Positions 19,444 to 30,931 of a stretch of 52,395 nucleotides of DNA are shown in pieces. Both the position numbers and the translations under genes were made by a program. The notes beneath the pieces were generated by a model. The model made no database searches, was not told the origin of the DNA, and saw only the letters and a list, made by a program, of their open reading frames with translations. How positions within the stretch are numbered: the stretch's first letter is position 1; each line of letters begins with the position of its first letter. This DNA is from Prochlorococcus sp. AG-679-P15 (GTDB lineage: Bacteria > Cyanobacteriota > Cyanobacteriia > PCC-6307 > Cyanobiaceae), in assembly GCA_003210695.1 (NCBI GenBank), contig QCUW01000002.1, positions 1 to 52,395 on the forward strand, written 5' to 3'.

Positions 19444-20422
19444 AGAATTGTTAGAAGATATTGGCGAAAAAGAATTAATAAAAAGACTTGCCAAATTTAT
19501 GCCTAAAAATCAAATTTCTGATGATTGTGCATTCATAAAAACCACAAATAAAGATCTTTTAATTAATACTGATTCATTAGTTGAAAATGTTCATTTTAGT
19601 AATGAAACAATTTCTGCCTTGGACATTGGATGGAAAGCTGTAGCCAGCAACGTTTCTGACTTAATCTCAAGTGGTTGCAACAAAATTATCGGGGTTAATA
19701 TTGGTTTAGTAGTTCCACCTGAAACAGATTGGACTTGGATTAAAGATTTATATTCGGGCATAAATCGAGCATTGGAATATTTCGGAGGGTCAATTCTTGG
19801 AGGAGATTGCTCTATGGGAAAAGAAAAAGTAATCTCAATGACAGTTATTGGAACACAGGGAGAAATAAAATTACGAAGAAGCTCATGCAGGCCGAAAGAA
19901 ATTATTATGACAACTGGTATACATGGCCTTAGCAAATTAGGCTTAATGATAAAAAGTAAAAAAATTTTTGATAGTAATATTTATCTAACGCAAACTTTAA
20001 TCGATAGATCCATACAGCAATTTTGCAAACCAAAACTTCAACCGAAATTTCTAAAAAAAATACTTAAAACACGTCCAAATAAAAGTTTTAAAACAATTGG
20101 TTGCACAGATAGTAGTGATGGCTTATTCCAAGCCTTAAAAGATTTATCAATTGAAAGTAATTGTAAAGCAATAATTGATTACAAAAAAATTCCAAAGCAC
20201 ACAAACTGGCCTAAAGGGAATGAGTGGGACAGGTACTATTTCTTTGGCGGAGAAGATTATGAATTAGTTTTTTCTTTACCAAGAAGATGGGCTAAAAATC
20301 TTTTAAATTCAGACAAAAGGATCTCAGAAATAGGGTATTTTACTGAGGGAGTTCCCTCAGTTGAATTTAAAAATCTCAAAAATGATAAGTTTCTAACATA
20401 TAAATCTTTTTCCCACTTTTAA
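19436..20422 (+). CDS. thiL: Thiamine-monophosphate kinase
   Basis: ISDDCAFIKTTNKDLLINTDSLVENVHF, GGDCSMGKEKVISMTVIG, FGGEDYELVFSLP. Confidence 0.92.
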   Translation: MHKELLEDIGEKELIKRLAKFMPKNQISDDCAFIKTTNKDLLINTDSLVENVHFSNETISALDIGWKAVASNVSDLISSGCNKIIGVNIGLVVPPETDWTWIKDLYSGINRALEYFGGSILGGDCSMGKEKVISMTVIGTQGEIKLRRSSCRPKEIIMTTGIHGLSKLGLMIKSKKIFDSNIYLTQTLIDRSIQQFCKPKLQPKFLKKILKTRPNKSFKTIGCTDSSDGLFQALKDLSIESNCKAIIDYKKIPKHTNWPKGNEWDRYYFFGGEDYELVFSLPRRWAKNLLNSDKRISEIGYFTEGVPSVEFKNLKNDKFLTYKSFSHF

Positions 20423-21445
20423 TTACTCCCAATTTTTCGCTACTATCTCTGCTAAATCTACAACTCTTTGACTATACCCCCATTCGTTGTCATACCAAGC
20501 AAGAACTTTTACAAGGTTTTCACCAATACACATTGTAAGATCGCTATCAACTATAGATGATTCATTAGTACCTGCATAGTCACTTGATACAAGTGGTTCA
20601 TCACCATATTTAATAATTCCTTGCATTGATCCAATAGAAGCTTCTTTCAGAGCATTATTAACTTGATCGCTGGTAACAGATTTTGAAGATTCAAAAACAA
20701 AATCAACAGCTGAGACATTAGGAGTAGGTACTCTCATCGCTATACCAGTTAGTTTTCCTTTCATCTCAGGGTAAACTAGAGCAACTGCTTTAGCAGCCCC
20801 TGTTGAAGTAGGAACAATATTTGTGGCTGCTGCTCTAGCCCTTCTTAAATCTCTATGACTGTTATCTAATATACGTTGATCACCTGTATAACTATGAATA
20901 GTTGTCATCAATCCTTTATTAATACCAAAAGTTTGATCAAGAACTTTAACTACTGGAGCTAAACAGTTTGTAGTACAACTAGCATTACTCAAAATATCAA
21001 AATCACTATGTTTATACTGATCAGCATTTACTCCTACTACATAAGTACCAACCCCTTCACCTTTACCAGGTGCAGTAAGGATTACTTTTTTAGCTCCAAC
21101 TTCAAGGTGTTTACTTGCTCCTACATCAGTATTGAAAACTCCAGTTGATTCGATAACCAAATCAACTCCCCAATCTTTCCATGGTAAATTCATTGGGTTT
21201 CTATCTGAAAAACACTTAATTGTTTTGTTATTAATCACAAAAGTGTCATCAGTATATTGAATATCAACACCATCCAATTGTCCTAATACTGAATCATATT
21301 TAAGTAGATGCGCATTAGTTTTAGGATCTGAAGTTACATTAATACCAACTACTTCTATATTGGTATAAGCACCTCTACTTAACCAACAACGCATAAAGTT
21401 TCGCCCAATTCTGCCAAACCCATTAATTGCAACACGCAAAGTCAT
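20423..21445 (-). CDS. gap: Glyceraldehyde-3-phosphate dehydrogenase
   Basis: [29 protein letters not shown]; start trimmed to ATG 21445. Confidence 0.97.
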   Translation of the reverse strand: MTLRVAINGFGRIGRNFMRCWLSRGAYTNIEVVGINVTSDPKTNAHLLKYDSVLGQLDGVDIQYTDDTFVINNKTIKCFSDRNPMNLPWKDWGVDLVIESTGVFNTDVGASKHLEVGAKKVILTAPGKGEGVGTYVVGVNADQYKHSDFDILSNASCTTNCLAPVVKVLDQTFGINKGLMTTIHSYTGDQRILDNSHRDLRRARAAATNIVPTSTGAAKAVALVYPEMKGKLTGIAMRVPTPNVSAVDFVFESSKSVTSDQVNNALKEASIGSMQGIIKYGDEPLVSSDYAGTNESSIVDSDLTMCIGENLVKVLAWYDNEWGYSQRVVDLAEIVAKNWE

Positions 21446-21638
21446 AACTAAAATTTCTGATGATAACCTAAGTTGCTGATCATACAGAATTTTGTGCAAT
21501 AAAGTAAGTGTTTTTTAATTTATTAAGCAAATAATTCTATATTTTGTATTAATTCAATAAACATAAATCAATTTTTTTGTTAAAAAAATACCAAAATAAT
21601 TACTTAGAAGTTATCTTGATTTAAGTCAAAGATGACAA

Positions 21639-23075
21639 TTGCAAACGGAATTAGTAAATAAGGAACATTATCATTTAATTGGCATTGGTGGTATTGGAAT
21701 GTCTGCAATCGCTTTAGCATTAATTAAAAAAGGATACTCAGTTTCTGGCTCTGATTTAATTCAAAATCAAGAAACACAAAAATTAAAAGAATTAGGTGCA
21801 ATAATTTTTGATTCTCAAATAAAAAATAATATTGATTTTGTAATTTCAAGATTTCAAAATAAAAAAATCAATATTGTTATAAGTTCAGCTATCAAAAATG
21901 AAAACGAGGAATTACACTATTGCCAAAAAAATAATTTTTTAATAAAACATCGTTCAGAAATTCTTGCAATGATAATGAAGTCATATATATCATTATCAAT
22001 AGCTGGTAGCCATGGGAAAACATCCACAAGTACATTCCTCTCCACTTTATTAGAATTATGTACGCATAATTCTTCTTCAATTACAGGTGGAATAATACCA
22101 ATTTATAAATCAAATGCCTATATAGAAAATACAAAATTCTTAGTTACAGAAGTTGATGAATCTGACGGAACAATTAATAATTATAATTCTAATCTTGGAA
22201 TAATTAATAATATTGATTTTGATCATTGTGACCATTTCACCAACATTAATGAAGTGCTATCTTCATTTAAAAAATATGCTTCTAATTCCAAAAAGTTATT
22301 AATAAATTATGATTGTGAAATTACGAAGAAAAATTTTACTTCAAATAATCAATGGTCAAATAAAGAAAGTGATAATATTGCCTATTCAATAATTCCTATT
22401 GAGATAAATAAAAATAATACTATTGGCAAATATTATGAAAATGGGCATTTCATTGACATGGTAAATATACCAGTTCCAGGATTACATAACCTATCTAATA
22501 TTACTGCTGCGATAGCAGCATCTAGGATAATTGGAGTACGTTTTAGCGAAATCAAAAAACACATCAAATCTTTAGAATTACCAAAAAAACGATTTGAATT
22601 TAAAGGGAAACTAAATGAAAGAATTATTTATGATGATTATGCACATCATCCTAGTGAAATTAAAGCAACAATTGCTTTGGCAAGACTATTTCTTAAAGAT
22701 AAAAACAACAATAATATTAAACCAAAAAGTAGACTAGTTGCCATTTTTCAACCCCATAGATTTACCAGAGTAAAAAAATTTATAAATGAATTTGTTAAAG
22801 AACTTTCAAAAGCAGATGTTATTTATTTAACAAGTATTTTTGGGGCTGGAGAGAAAAATATAGATAACATTAACTCACAACTAATTGCTGAACTTATCTA
22901 TAAAAATAATAAAAATGTTAAATATCTAAAAAATAATTATGAGATTAAAGATAATTTTTTTGAGTTAACACGAAAGAATGATTTTATAATAAATATGGGA
23001 GCTGGAGATTGTCATAATCTTTGGTCAATCTTAAATAAAAAAAATAACTATAATAATAAAATAACTAATGAATAA
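21639..23075 (+). CDS. murC: UDP-N-acetylmuramate--L-alanine ligase
   Basis: YHLIGIGGIGMSAIAL, GSHGKTSTSTFLS, DDYAHHPSEIKA; TTG start (in-frame TGA immediately upstream). Confidence 0.95.
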   Translation: MQTELVNKEHYHLIGIGGIGMSAIALALIKKGYSVSGSDLIQNQETQKLKELGAIIFDSQIKNNIDFVISRFQNKKINIVISSAIKNENEELHYCQKNNFLIKHRSEILAMIMKSYISLSIAGSHGKTSTSTFLSTLLELCTHNSSSITGGIIPIYKSNAYIENTKFLVTEVDESDGTINNYNSNLGIINNIDFDHCDHFTNINEVLSSFKKYASNSKKLLINYDCEITKKNFTSNNQWSNKESDNIAYSIIPIEINKNNTIGKYYENGHFIDMVNIPVPGLHNLSNITAAIAASRIIGVRFSEIKKHIKSLELPKKRFEFKGKLNERIIYDDYAHHPSEIKATIALARLFLKDKNNNNIKPKSRLVAIFQPHRFTRVKKFINEFVKELSKADVIYLTSIFGAGEKNIDNINSQLIAELIYKNNKNVKYLKNNYEIKDNFFELTRKNDFIINMGAGDCHNLWSILNKKNNYNNKITNE

Positions 23076-23958
23076 TATTAATTTTGAAAAGAAAATACTA
23101 CTTTCTAAGTATACAACAATAAAAGTGGGCGGTTTTGCAGAATATTTTTCAAAACCAAATAATAAAGGTGAATTTATAAATTTAATTAAGTGGTCACATT
23201 TTAATAATCAAGAATGTCGAATAATTGGAGCTGGCTCAAATCTGTTAATAAATAATATTTTTTTAAAAGGATTAACTATATGTACCAAAACAATGAGATC
23301 TATCAAAATTAATTCTAACACTGGGATTGTAGAGGCAGAAGCTGGAGCTTTGTTGCCAACTATATCAAATATGCTTGCAAAAAATGGATTGCAAGGCGGT
23401 GAATGGACTGTGGGAATTCCCGGGACAGTCGGTGGCGCTATTTGTATGAATGCAGGATCAGGAAAATTTTCATTAGACCAGAATCTTTTGTCAGTTCAAG
23501 TGATTAATACTAAAACTCTTGAAACATATGAAATACAGAAAAAAGATATAGATTTTCAATATAGGTACAGTCCTTTTCAACAAAATAACCTAATAATAAT
23601 AAGTGCCAAACTGCTTTTTGAACCAAAAGGAAATATTCAAAAGTTATTAGAAACAACAAAGAATAATCTTAAGAAGAAAAAAGAAACACAACCATACGAT
23701 TTACCAAGCTTTGGAAGCGTTTTTAAAAATCCAATTAATAATTATGCAGGAAAATTAATTGAAGAGTTAGGATTAAAAGGTTTTAAAATAGGTGATGCAG
23801 AAATATCAACTAAACATGGGAATTTTATCGTAAACAATTCGTCCGCGAATTCACAAGAAATATTAGATTTAATAACAGTAATTCAACAAAAAGTGCTACA
23901 AAAAAAAGGGATTTTTCTTCAACCCGAAGTAAGAATGATGGGTTTTGACTATCCTTAA
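23068..23958 (+). CDS. murB: UDP-N-acetylmuramate dehydrogenase
   Basis: [53 protein letters not shown]. Confidence 0.95.
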   Translation: MNNINFEKKILLSKYTTIKVGGFAEYFSKPNNKGEFINLIKWSHFNNQECRIIGAGSNLLINNIFLKGLTICTKTMRSIKINSNTGIVEAEAGALLPTISNMLAKNGLQGGEWTVGIPGTVGGAICMNAGSGKFSLDQNLLSVQVINTKTLETYEIQKKDIDFQYRYSPFQQNNLIIISAKLLFEPKGNIQKLLETTKNNLKKKKETQPYDLPSFGSVFKNPINNYAGKLIEELGLKGFKIGDAEISTKHGNFIVNNSSANSQEILDLITVIQQKVLQKKGIFLQPEVRMMGFDYP

Positions 23959-23978
23959 ATAAAGAAACATTTTATAAA

Positions 23979-24329
23979 ATGGCAGGTTTTGGACTTCCTA
24001 ACTTTGGACAACTAACAGAAGCTTTTAAAAAAGCTAAAGAAATTCAACAAAATGCTCAAAAATTACAAGATGAACTTGAAAGCATGGAAATTGAAGGTAA
24101 AAGTGATGATAATATGATTAAAGTATGGATTAGCGGAAACCAGGTCCCTCTAAGAGTTGAAGTAAATGAAGAAATTTCTAATTCCAATAAAGAAGAAATA
24201 GAAAAAAATATTTTAGAAGCTATCAAGAAAGCACATGAAAGCTCAACTTCTACAATGAAGGAGAAAATGAACGATTTAACTGGTGGCTTAAATATTAATC
24301 TCCCCGGATTAAACAATAATGACTCTTAG
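23979..24329 (+). CDS. YbaB/EbfC family nucleoid-associated protein
   Basis: 116 aa; [23 protein letters not shown] typical of YbaB. Confidence 0.9.
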   Translation: MAGFGLPNFGQLTEAFKKAKEIQQNAQKLQDELESMEIEGKSDDNMIKVWISGNQVPLRVEVNEEISNSNKEEIEKNILEAIKKAHESSTSTMKEKMNDLTGGLNINLPGLNNNDS

Positions 24330-25212
24330 ATGATTCAATCATTTCCTTATAAAAAGTATACCTTTCAAAATTCTTATTTAAATTACAACCCTCATCATTT
24401 ATATGTAAGCAATTACGGAATTTACAATTTATTCCTTGATGGACTACTTGTTTATAAATTTCTGGATACAAATTAGGCAATTCAAGAATATCTATTTCGA
24501 GTGTTTGCATGTTAAATCCAGGAGTATCAACGATATAACTTTTACTTGATAAAGAAAATAGCTCAACATTTCTAGTAGTATTTTTTCCACGTTTTATTTT
24601 CCTTGAAACTGGTGCCGTAGTATTGTCCAAACCTGGAATAATTCTATTTAATAAAGTAGTTTTACCAACACCGGATGGGCCCATAAATATAGAGCATTTT
24701 TTTTTCTTTAACTCAGTCAACAAATTTATAAAATTCTCTGGAGTGTTCAAATTTAAAGTGATAGCTTGATATCCCCATTTATGAAATTTATCAATTAAGA
24801 AAAGTCTTTTTTGCTCTGTTATTAAATCACATTTTGTGAGCAATAGTGAAACTTCTACACCCATTTGCTCAGCAGATATTAAAAACTTATTGACTTGAGA
24901 TAAATTTAATTTTGGCTCTTCGACAGAACAAATTACATATATATTTGAAATATTTGCAACAGATGGTCTTTCTAAAAGATTAGTCCTTTTAACTAAACTT
25001 TCTATTGTTGCCCTTTTACTTTTCAAGTCAATTTGATGAAGAATCACTTTATCTCCAACAAAAACAAGTTGATTTCTAAAATTTACAGACTTTCTGATTT
25101 TGCATAAAAATTTTGTATTAAATTCCGAATTTTGATGTTCTTTTATTTCAACCAAATAAAATTCATTAAATTTTTTTATAACAAGTCCTTTAAGTTTTTT
25201 ATCAACTCTCAT
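24295..25212 (-). CDS. rsgA: Ribosome small subunit-dependent GTPase A
   Basis: Circularly permuted GTPase: LLTKCDL (G4), [14 protein letters not shown] (G1), DTPGF (G3), Cys/His zinc site. Convergent 35-bp overlap with the YbaB gene. Confidence 0.93.
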   Translation of the reverse strand: MRVDKKLKGLVIKKFNEFYLVEIKEHQNSEFNTKFLCKIRKSVNFRNQLVFVGDKVILHQIDLKSKRATIESLVKRTNLLERPSVANISNIYVICSVEEPKLNLSQVNKFLISAEQMGVEVSLLLTKCDLITEQKRLFLIDKFHKWGYQAITLNLNTPENFINLLTELKKKKCSIFMGPSGVGKTTLLNRIIPGLDNTTAPVSRKIKRGKNTTRNVELFSLSSKSYIVDTPGFNMQTLEIDILELPNLYPEIYKQVVHQGINCKFRNCLHINDEGCNLNKNFERYTFYKEMIESSKSHYCLIRGD

Positions 25213-25435
25213 GCAAGATTTTTAATTTTATTATTTTTTTATCTTCTTCAAGTATTTGAAAAAAATAATTCATTTCGTTTAAAGATTTTTTGACCATTTC
25301 TTCTGGTTCTCCTTTATCTAAATACACAATCAAAGTTTCATGTATTGATAACTTCTCTAATGCTAATTTACATTTCACAACATTCAAAGGGCATGGAATT
25401 GATTCCAAATCCAAAACTCTTATAACCTCCTTCAA
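25202..25435 (-). CDS. TusA/SirA-family sulfurtransferase
   Basis: [22 protein letters not shown]: CPxP-like motif. Confidence 0.85.
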   Translation of the reverse strand: MKEVIRVLDLESIPCPLNVVKCKLALEKLSIHETLIVYLDKGEPEEMVKKSLNEMNYFFQILEEDKKIIKLKILHES

Positions 25436-26556
25436 GATTCCTTACCAAACAACTTACTAAATAGTCCACTATTAGTGCTTGAATTCTTATCAGAATATTT
25501 AGAAGCTAAATTCTCAAGAAGAACACGCTCGTCGTCTGTAATTCGAGTTGGAAGTTTAACCTTTACTAAAACTTGGTGATAACCTCTAGCAACTGGATTA
25601 CCCAATCGAGGTACACCTTTGTTCTCTAATGATAGGGAACTGTTTGGCTGAGTGCCGCTTGGAATTTTTAAATTAACTTTTCCATCAACGGTGATGATAT
25701 CAATAGTATCTCCAAGAATAGCTTGAAGATAACTTACTGATATTTCGGAGTAAATATTGATACCCTCTCTCTTTAAGTTTGGATCATTTTTAACTTTTAT
25801 AAAAACATAAAGATCTCCAGCTGGACCACCTTTTAAACCTACATTTCCCTCTCCAGAAACTCTCAATTTGGTTCCTGTATCAACTCCTGCGGGAATATTA
25901 ATACGCAATTTTTTTCTAACTTGTTTGACGCCATTTCCACCACAACTTGTGCATGGATCTGCGATTATTTGACCAGAACCATTACAAGTTGGACATTCTG
26001 CTACTTGAGTAAAATTACCAAAAGGGGTTCTTGTTGCTCTTCTAACCTGACCGCTTCCACCACATGTTGTACAAGTAGTGGGGCCTGTTCCTGGTTTTGC
26101 TCCGGTGCCTCTACATACTTCGCAAGTTTCTAAATGAGGTATTTTTATTTCTGTTTGTTGTCCAAAAATTGCATCTTTAAAACCAATATTTAAGTCGTAC
26201 CTTAGATCATCACCTTGTTGTGGACCTCTTCTCTGTGATCTACCTCCTTGTGGAGATTGTCCTCCAAAACCGTTAAAAAAAGTTTCAAACAAGTCTGCAA
26301 AACCACCCATATCTCCCATATCTGGCATTCCAGCTGCTCCTCCTAACCCAGCCTCACCAAACTGATCATATCTAGCTCTAGTTTCAGGATCAGCTAAAGC
26401 CTCATAGGCCTTACCTATCTCTTTAAATTTATCTTCAGCTCCTGGATCTTTATTAACATCAGGGTGATATTGTCTCGCTAACTTTCTATAAGCACTTTTT
26501 AAAGTATCAGCATCAGCATCTCTTGATACACCTAGTATTTGATAAAAATCAGCCAT
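25432..26556 (-). CDS. dnaJ: Chaperone DnaJ
   Basis: J-domain [20 protein letters not shown] region, four CxxCxGxG zinc repeats. Confidence 0.97.
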   Translation of the reverse strand: MADFYQILGVSRDADADTLKSAYRKLARQYHPDVNKDPGAEDKFKEIGKAYEALADPETRARYDQFGEAGLGGAAGMPDMGDMGGFADLFETFFNGFGGQSPQGGRSQRRGPQQGDDLRYDLNIGFKDAIFGQQTEIKIPHLETCEVCRGTGAKPGTGPTTCTTCGGSGQVRRATRTPFGNFTQVAECPTCNGSGQIIADPCTSCGGNGVKQVRKKLRINIPAGVDTGTKLRVSGEGNVGLKGGPAGDLYVFIKVKNDPNLKREGINIYSEISVSYLQAILGDTIDIITVDGKVNLKIPSGTQPNSSLSLENKGVPRLGNPVARGYHQVLVKVKLPTRITDDERVLLENLASKYSDKNSSTNSGLFSKLFGKES

Positions 26557-26586
26557 TAGATAATGCTCAACTATTCATTAAGGGAT

Positions 26587-27306
26587 TTAATTATTTTCAG
26601 AGATAGTGCTCTCTGAATCAATATCTTCTTCAACTTTATCCTTTTCTTCTGGTTCTTGTGAATTTTTTTGGCCAGGACCCATTGAAACTTTCACCAATGC
26701 ATGTCTCAAAACCTTACCCTCTAAATGATACCCTCGTTGTAGTTCTTCAGTGATTATGTCCTCATTAAACTGTTCACTTGGTTCTCTTAAAACTGCTTCA
26801 TGCAAATTCGGATCGAATTGTTGTCCAACTACCCTCATTGGAGCAACTCCTTGTTGTTTTAATACCTCTACTAATTGTTTATATAAGCCTTGGTAACTTC
26901 TATGTAGAGTTTGAGCCTCATCACTCTCAGGTTTTAATTGTTGCCTTGCCCTCTCAAAATTATCAACGATAGGCAATATTGCAGTTAAAGCTTTGGAAAC
27001 AAGTTGAACTTTTAAATCATCTTGATCTCTTGATTGTCTTTTTCTAAAGTTATCGAAATCAGCCGCAATTCTTACATATTGACTTTTTAAAGTCTGATGC
27101 TCTTTTTCTAGTTGTTCTAATCTTGCATCATTATTGGTAATCGTATTTTTTAAATCATCTGCATTAACTTTATCTTTACTTTCTTCAGATAATTCTTCAT
27201 TTTCATTAGTTTGATCTTCAATTAAAGGAGAATCTTCATTAATATTATTCTCTTCAGAAACATTCTCTTCTTTATTATTTGTATTTTCTGATTGTTCTTC
27301 AATCAT
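26587..27306 (-). CDS. grpE: Nucleotide exchange factor GrpE
   Basis: [13 protein letters not shown]...[11 protein letters not shown]...GMV-like [17 protein letters not shown]; start trimmed to MIEEQSEN at 27306. Confidence 0.93.
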   Translation of the reverse strand: MIEEQSENTNNKEENVSEENNINEDSPLIEDQTNENEELSEESKDKVNADDLKNTITNNDARLEQLEKEHQTLKSQYVRIAADFDNFRKRQSRDQDDLKVQLVSKALTAILPIVDNFERARQQLKPESDEAQTLHRSYQGLYKQLVEVLKQQGVAPMRVVGQQFDPNLHEAVLREPSEQFNEDIITEELQRGYHLEGKVLRHALVKVSMGPGQKNSQEPEEKDKVEEDIDSESTISENN

Positions 27307-27381
27307 TACTCTAAAATTTATTAAAACTATTGTGAATGAAATTGACGCACAAAACAAGTTGCGGAAGGCCGCACTAATTGA

Positions 27382-27876
27382 TCATTCCGCTACAAACTTC
27401 AAGGCAAGACCATTATTACAATATCTTTTCCCTGTTGGCAAAGGTCCATCATTAAAAACATGACCTTGATGTCCTCCGCATCTGGAACAATGATATTCTG
27501 TTCTTGGAACAATTAATTTAAAATCTTTTTTAGTTTCTACAGAACCTTGAATTGGATCCCAAAAGCTAGGCCATCCTGTTCCACTATCAAATTTAGTATC
27601 AGAAGTAAAAAGAGCCTGATTACAACCTGCACAATAAAAAATTCCTTTTCTCTTCTCATTATTTAATTCACTACTGAATGCTCTTTCAGTGCCCTCTTCG
27701 CGCAGGATATAATAAGATTCTGGACTAAGTTTCTTTTTCCATTCTTCATTTGTTAAATTCCAATCTTCCTCAGAAGATATAGATTTAGCGGATACTTCCT
27801 TGGGTTTAAAAATAAATTTTAAAATTGACATAGTAGGAATTAAAATAAAAGTTCTTCTGGATAAAAATTTATTCAT
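27382..27876 (-). CDS. msrB: Peptide-methionine (R)-S-oxide reductase with possible Tat signal
   Basis: GIFYCAGCNQALFTSDTKFDSGTGWPSFWDP...YHCSRCGGHQGHVFNDGP...RYCNNGLALKF; N-terminus MNKFLSRRTFI. Confidence 0.93.
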   Translation of the reverse strand: MNKFLSRRTFILIPTMSILKFIFKPKEVSAKSISSEEDWNLTNEEWKKKLSPESYYILREEGTERAFSSELNNEKRKGIFYCAGCNQALFTSDTKFDSGTGWPSFWDPIQGSVETKKDFKLIVPRTEYHCSRCGGHQGHVFNDGPLPTGKRYCNNGLALKFVAE

Positions 27877-27903
27877 ATCTTCAATACTCTTGAATAATAT
27901 TTA

Positions 27904-28908
27904 ATGAAAAGTTATCAAACTAATTCTATAAATAATTTACACAAAATCAGTGTTGCTCCAATGATGGATTGTACAGACAAACATTTTAGGATGATAATGA
28001 GAAAAATAAGCTCAAAAGCCCTTTTATACACTGAAATGATAGTGGTCCAAAGTTTAATTTATACAGATAAAAAAGAAAAATTTTTAAACTTTAATTCAGA
28101 AGAACGCCCCTTATCAATACAATTTGGTGGAGATGACCCTAAAATGCTTAAAGAGGCGGCAAAAATTGCTCAAGATTGGGGATATGATGAAATTAACTTC
28201 AATGTAGGATGTCCAAGTCCAAGAGTTTGCTCAGGAAATTTTGGTGCTTCACTTATGAAAGAACCTAAAAAAGTAGCTAAATGTATAGAGTCTTTGAAAA
28301 ATAATTGCACCTTACCCGTAACAATCAAACATAGAATTGGAGTTGATCAGGAATATAGTTTTGAGAAATTAAATAGTTTCGTGAAAGAAGTTGCCAATGC
28401 TGGAGCAGACAGATTTATCGTGCATGCAAGAAAAGCAATCTTAAAAGGCTTAAACCCTAAACAAAATAGAACTATTCCACCACTCAAGTACGATGTGGTT
28501 AAAGAATTAAAAACAATGAATCCTGAACTGCTAATAGAGATAAATGGTGGTTTTACAAATATTGATCAATGTATAAATGCATTAAACGATTTTGATGGTG
28601 TAATGATAGGAAGATCTGCTTACAAACATCCTTTAATATGGTCTGAAATTGATCAAAAGATCTATAAAGAAAACAATAAAATCAAAAGTGCTTCAGAAGT
28701 TATATTTTCCTTAATTCCCTACATTGAAAACCATTTAAAAAACAAAGGAAATAGTTGGGATATATGTAAGCATCTTATAAATCTAGTTGAAAATATACCT
28801 AAAGCAAAAATCTGGAGAAATAAAGTTTCTAATAAATCAAAACAAAAAGAATTTAATATTGATTATTTAATCAAAATTACATCAGAACTTAGAGAAATGG
28901 GTTATTAA
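27904..28908 (+). CDS. dusA: tRNA-dihydrouridine synthase, DusA-like
   Basis: SVAPMMDCTDKHFRMIMR, INFNVGCPSPRVCSGNFGASLM, KHRIGVD. Confidence 0.92.
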   Translation: MKSYQTNSINNLHKISVAPMMDCTDKHFRMIMRKISSKALLYTEMIVVQSLIYTDKKEKFLNFNSEERPLSIQFGGDDPKMLKEAAKIAQDWGYDEINFNVGCPSPRVCSGNFGASLMKEPKKVAKCIESLKNNCTLPVTIKHRIGVDQEYSFEKLNSFVKEVANAGADRFIVHARKAILKGLNPKQNRTIPPLKYDVVKELKTMNPELLIEINGGFTNIDQCINALNDFDGVMIGRSAYKHPLIWSEIDQKIYKENNKIKSASEVIFSLIPYIENHLKNKGNSWDICKHLINLVENIPKAKIWRNKVSNKSKQKEFNIDYLIKITSELREMGY

Positions 28909-29354
28909 TTACTTTCCTGAGAAATTTCAGAATTGTTTACTACACTTCTTTTTCTTCTACTTCTGCCATTTTCAAATTCAGAATTTTCGGAAGAGTTTCC
29001 ATAACTTCTATCTTCCCATCCTTCTGCTCCAGAAGATTTATTAGCATAAGTTGCAGTAGGTTCAGAGTAACCGCCTCTACCGCCGCCGCCGCCTCTTCGA
29101 TTACCGCCGCCACCTCTTGGTTCTGCTTTATTAATTCTTAAAGGTCTTCCCATAAGTTCAGTTCCCTGTAACCCATCAATAGCAGCTGATTCGATTGATT
29201 CATCTGCCATCTCAACAAAAGCAAATCCTCTTTTTCTACCTGTATCTCTTTCCAAGGGAAGAGAACAATTCATAACTTCACCAAAGGGTGTAAATAATTC
29301 TACTATGTCTTCTCGCTCTGCGCGGAAAGGCAAATTGCCAACAAAAATACTCAC
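28905..29354 (-). CDS. RNA-binding protein, RRM domain with Gly/Arg-rich tail
   Basis: SIFVGNLPF (RNP2), KRGFAFVEM (RNP1), GGGGNRRGGGGGRGG. Confidence 0.95.
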   Translation of the reverse strand: MSIFVGNLPFRAEREDIVELFTPFGEVMNCSLPLERDTGRKRGFAFVEMADESIESAAIDGLQGTELMGRPLRINKAEPRGGGGNRRGGGGGRGGYSEPTATYANKSSGAEGWEDRSYGNSSENSEFENGRSRRKRSVVNNSEISQESN

Positions 29355-29394
29355 TTGAAACTCAACTTTAAAAAATAACCTAGATTAAAACTAC

Positions 29395-29422
29395 TAATTA
29401 ATAATTAATAATTAATAATTAA
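29395..29422. repeat. Heptamer TAATTAA x 4 tandem repeat
   Basis: Direct read: taattaa taattaa taattaa taattaa, 41 bp upstream of the RRM gene start. Confidence 0.9.
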
Positions 29423-29479
29423 GCAGTCCAAATACATTACTACATTATTCTACTTCAATACATAGCATGTTGTAGAAAA

Positions 29480-30880
29480 TTAATTGATTTTTTGTTTAAC
29501 AATTTTTTTCTGCCATTTATTTATCTCTACTTTTACTTGATCAAATCCTGTTCCACCTAAACTATTTCTGGACTTGACTACGTTCATAGGATTAAGATTT
29601 TCAAAAATATCTTCTTTAAATTCACTATGAAATCTATGAAATTCTTCCAAATCTAAATCTTTAAATAAAATACCTTTTGTTAAGCAATACTTAACAATAT
29701 CTCCCACTATTTGATAAGCCTCTCTAAAAGGAACTTTCTTCCCAACTAAATAATCTGCTAAATCAGTTGCATTAGAAAAATCATTATTGACTGAATCCAT
29801 TAACTTTTCAACATTAAACTCGATCCCCTCATTTATTAAAATTGTCATAGCTTTCAAGCATGCAGAAACAGTATCTACAGTGTCAAAAATTGGTTCTTTA
29901 TCTTCTTGGAAATCCTTATTGTATGAGAGAGGTACACCTTTTATGATTGTTAATAATGCATGCAGATTGCCATAAACTCGGCCAGTTTTACCACGTATTA
30001 ATTCTGGAACATCTGGATTTTTCTTCTGAGGCATTAAGCTACTTCCCGTAGCACACTTATCTGTTAATTTTGCAAAAGAAAATTCATCAGTAACCCATAA
30101 AATAATTTCTTCTGAAATTCTACTTAAATGTGACATTATTAAAGCAGAAGTTGATACAAATTCAATGCAAAAATCTCTGTCGCTTACAGCATCAATACTA
30201 TTATGATAAATATTTTCAAATCCTAATTCTTCGGCAGTAAAGTATCTATCTATCTTTATTTTTGTACCTGCTAGAGCTGCTGCCCCTAAAGGGGAAATAT
30301 TTACCCTAGCTCTAACTTCTTTAAGCCTTTCACGATCTCTTTGAAACATCTCAATATATGCTAAAAGATGATGAGCTAAAGATAATGGTTGTGCTCTTTG
30401 CATATGGGTATAACCAGGAATTAAGGTATAAATATTTGACTCTGCAATAGAAAGTAAAGAATATTGTAATTCTGCAAGTTGACTGTCAATTATATCAATT
30501 TTTTTCCTCAACCATAGTCTGATATCTGTTCCTACTTGATCATTTCTACTCCTGCCAGTATGTAATTTTTTACCCGTTTCACCAATTAAATTAATAAGCT
30601 TTTCTTCAATACTATAATGAATATCCTCAGATGGAGCTTCAGGAGAAAATTTTCCCTCAATAAAATCTTGTTTGATAGACTCTAAGCCCTCAATAATCTC
30701 TATAGATTCACTATTAGACAAGACCTTTGTTTTACCTAGCATTTTTGCATGAGCAATAGAACAATCTATATCTTCAAAAATTAATGTCTTATCAAAACTT
30801 ATTGAAGCATTAAACCCCTCAATAAAAGGATTCAAACTGCTATCAAACCTATTACTCCAAACTTTAGACATATTATTCAA
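29480..30880 (-). CDS. argH: Argininosuccinate lyase
   Basis: [44 protein letters not shown]. Confidence 0.97.
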   Translation of the reverse strand: MNNMSKVWSNRFDSSLNPFIEGFNASISFDKTLIFEDIDCSIAHAKMLGKTKVLSNSESIEIIEGLESIKQDFIEGKFSPEAPSEDIHYSIEEKLINLIGETGKKLHTGRSRNDQVGTDIRLWLRKKIDIIDSQLAELQYSLLSIAESNIYTLIPGYTHMQRAQPLSLAHHLLAYIEMFQRDRERLKEVRARVNISPLGAAALAGTKIKIDRYFTAEELGFENIYHNSIDAVSDRDFCIEFVSTSALIMSHLSRISEEIILWVTDEFSFAKLTDKCATGSSLMPQKKNPDVPELIRGKTGRVYGNLHALLTIIKGVPLSYNKDFQEDKEPIFDTVDTVSACLKAMTILINEGIEFNVEKLMDSVNNDFSNATDLADYLVGKKVPFREAYQIVGDIVKYCLTKGILFKDLDLEEFHRFHSEFKEDIFENLNPMNVVKSRNSLGGTGFDQVKVEINKWQKKIVKQKIN

Positions 30881-30931
30881 AAACTTTAATTACTTCTAAT
30901 AAAGCATTTTTTTATATAAGTGACAAAAAAT

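Noticed and set aside
25921-26133. Cys/Thr-rich 70-aa ORF within dnaJ
   Set aside because: Antisense of the dnaJ zinc-finger repeats, not a metallothionein-like protein.
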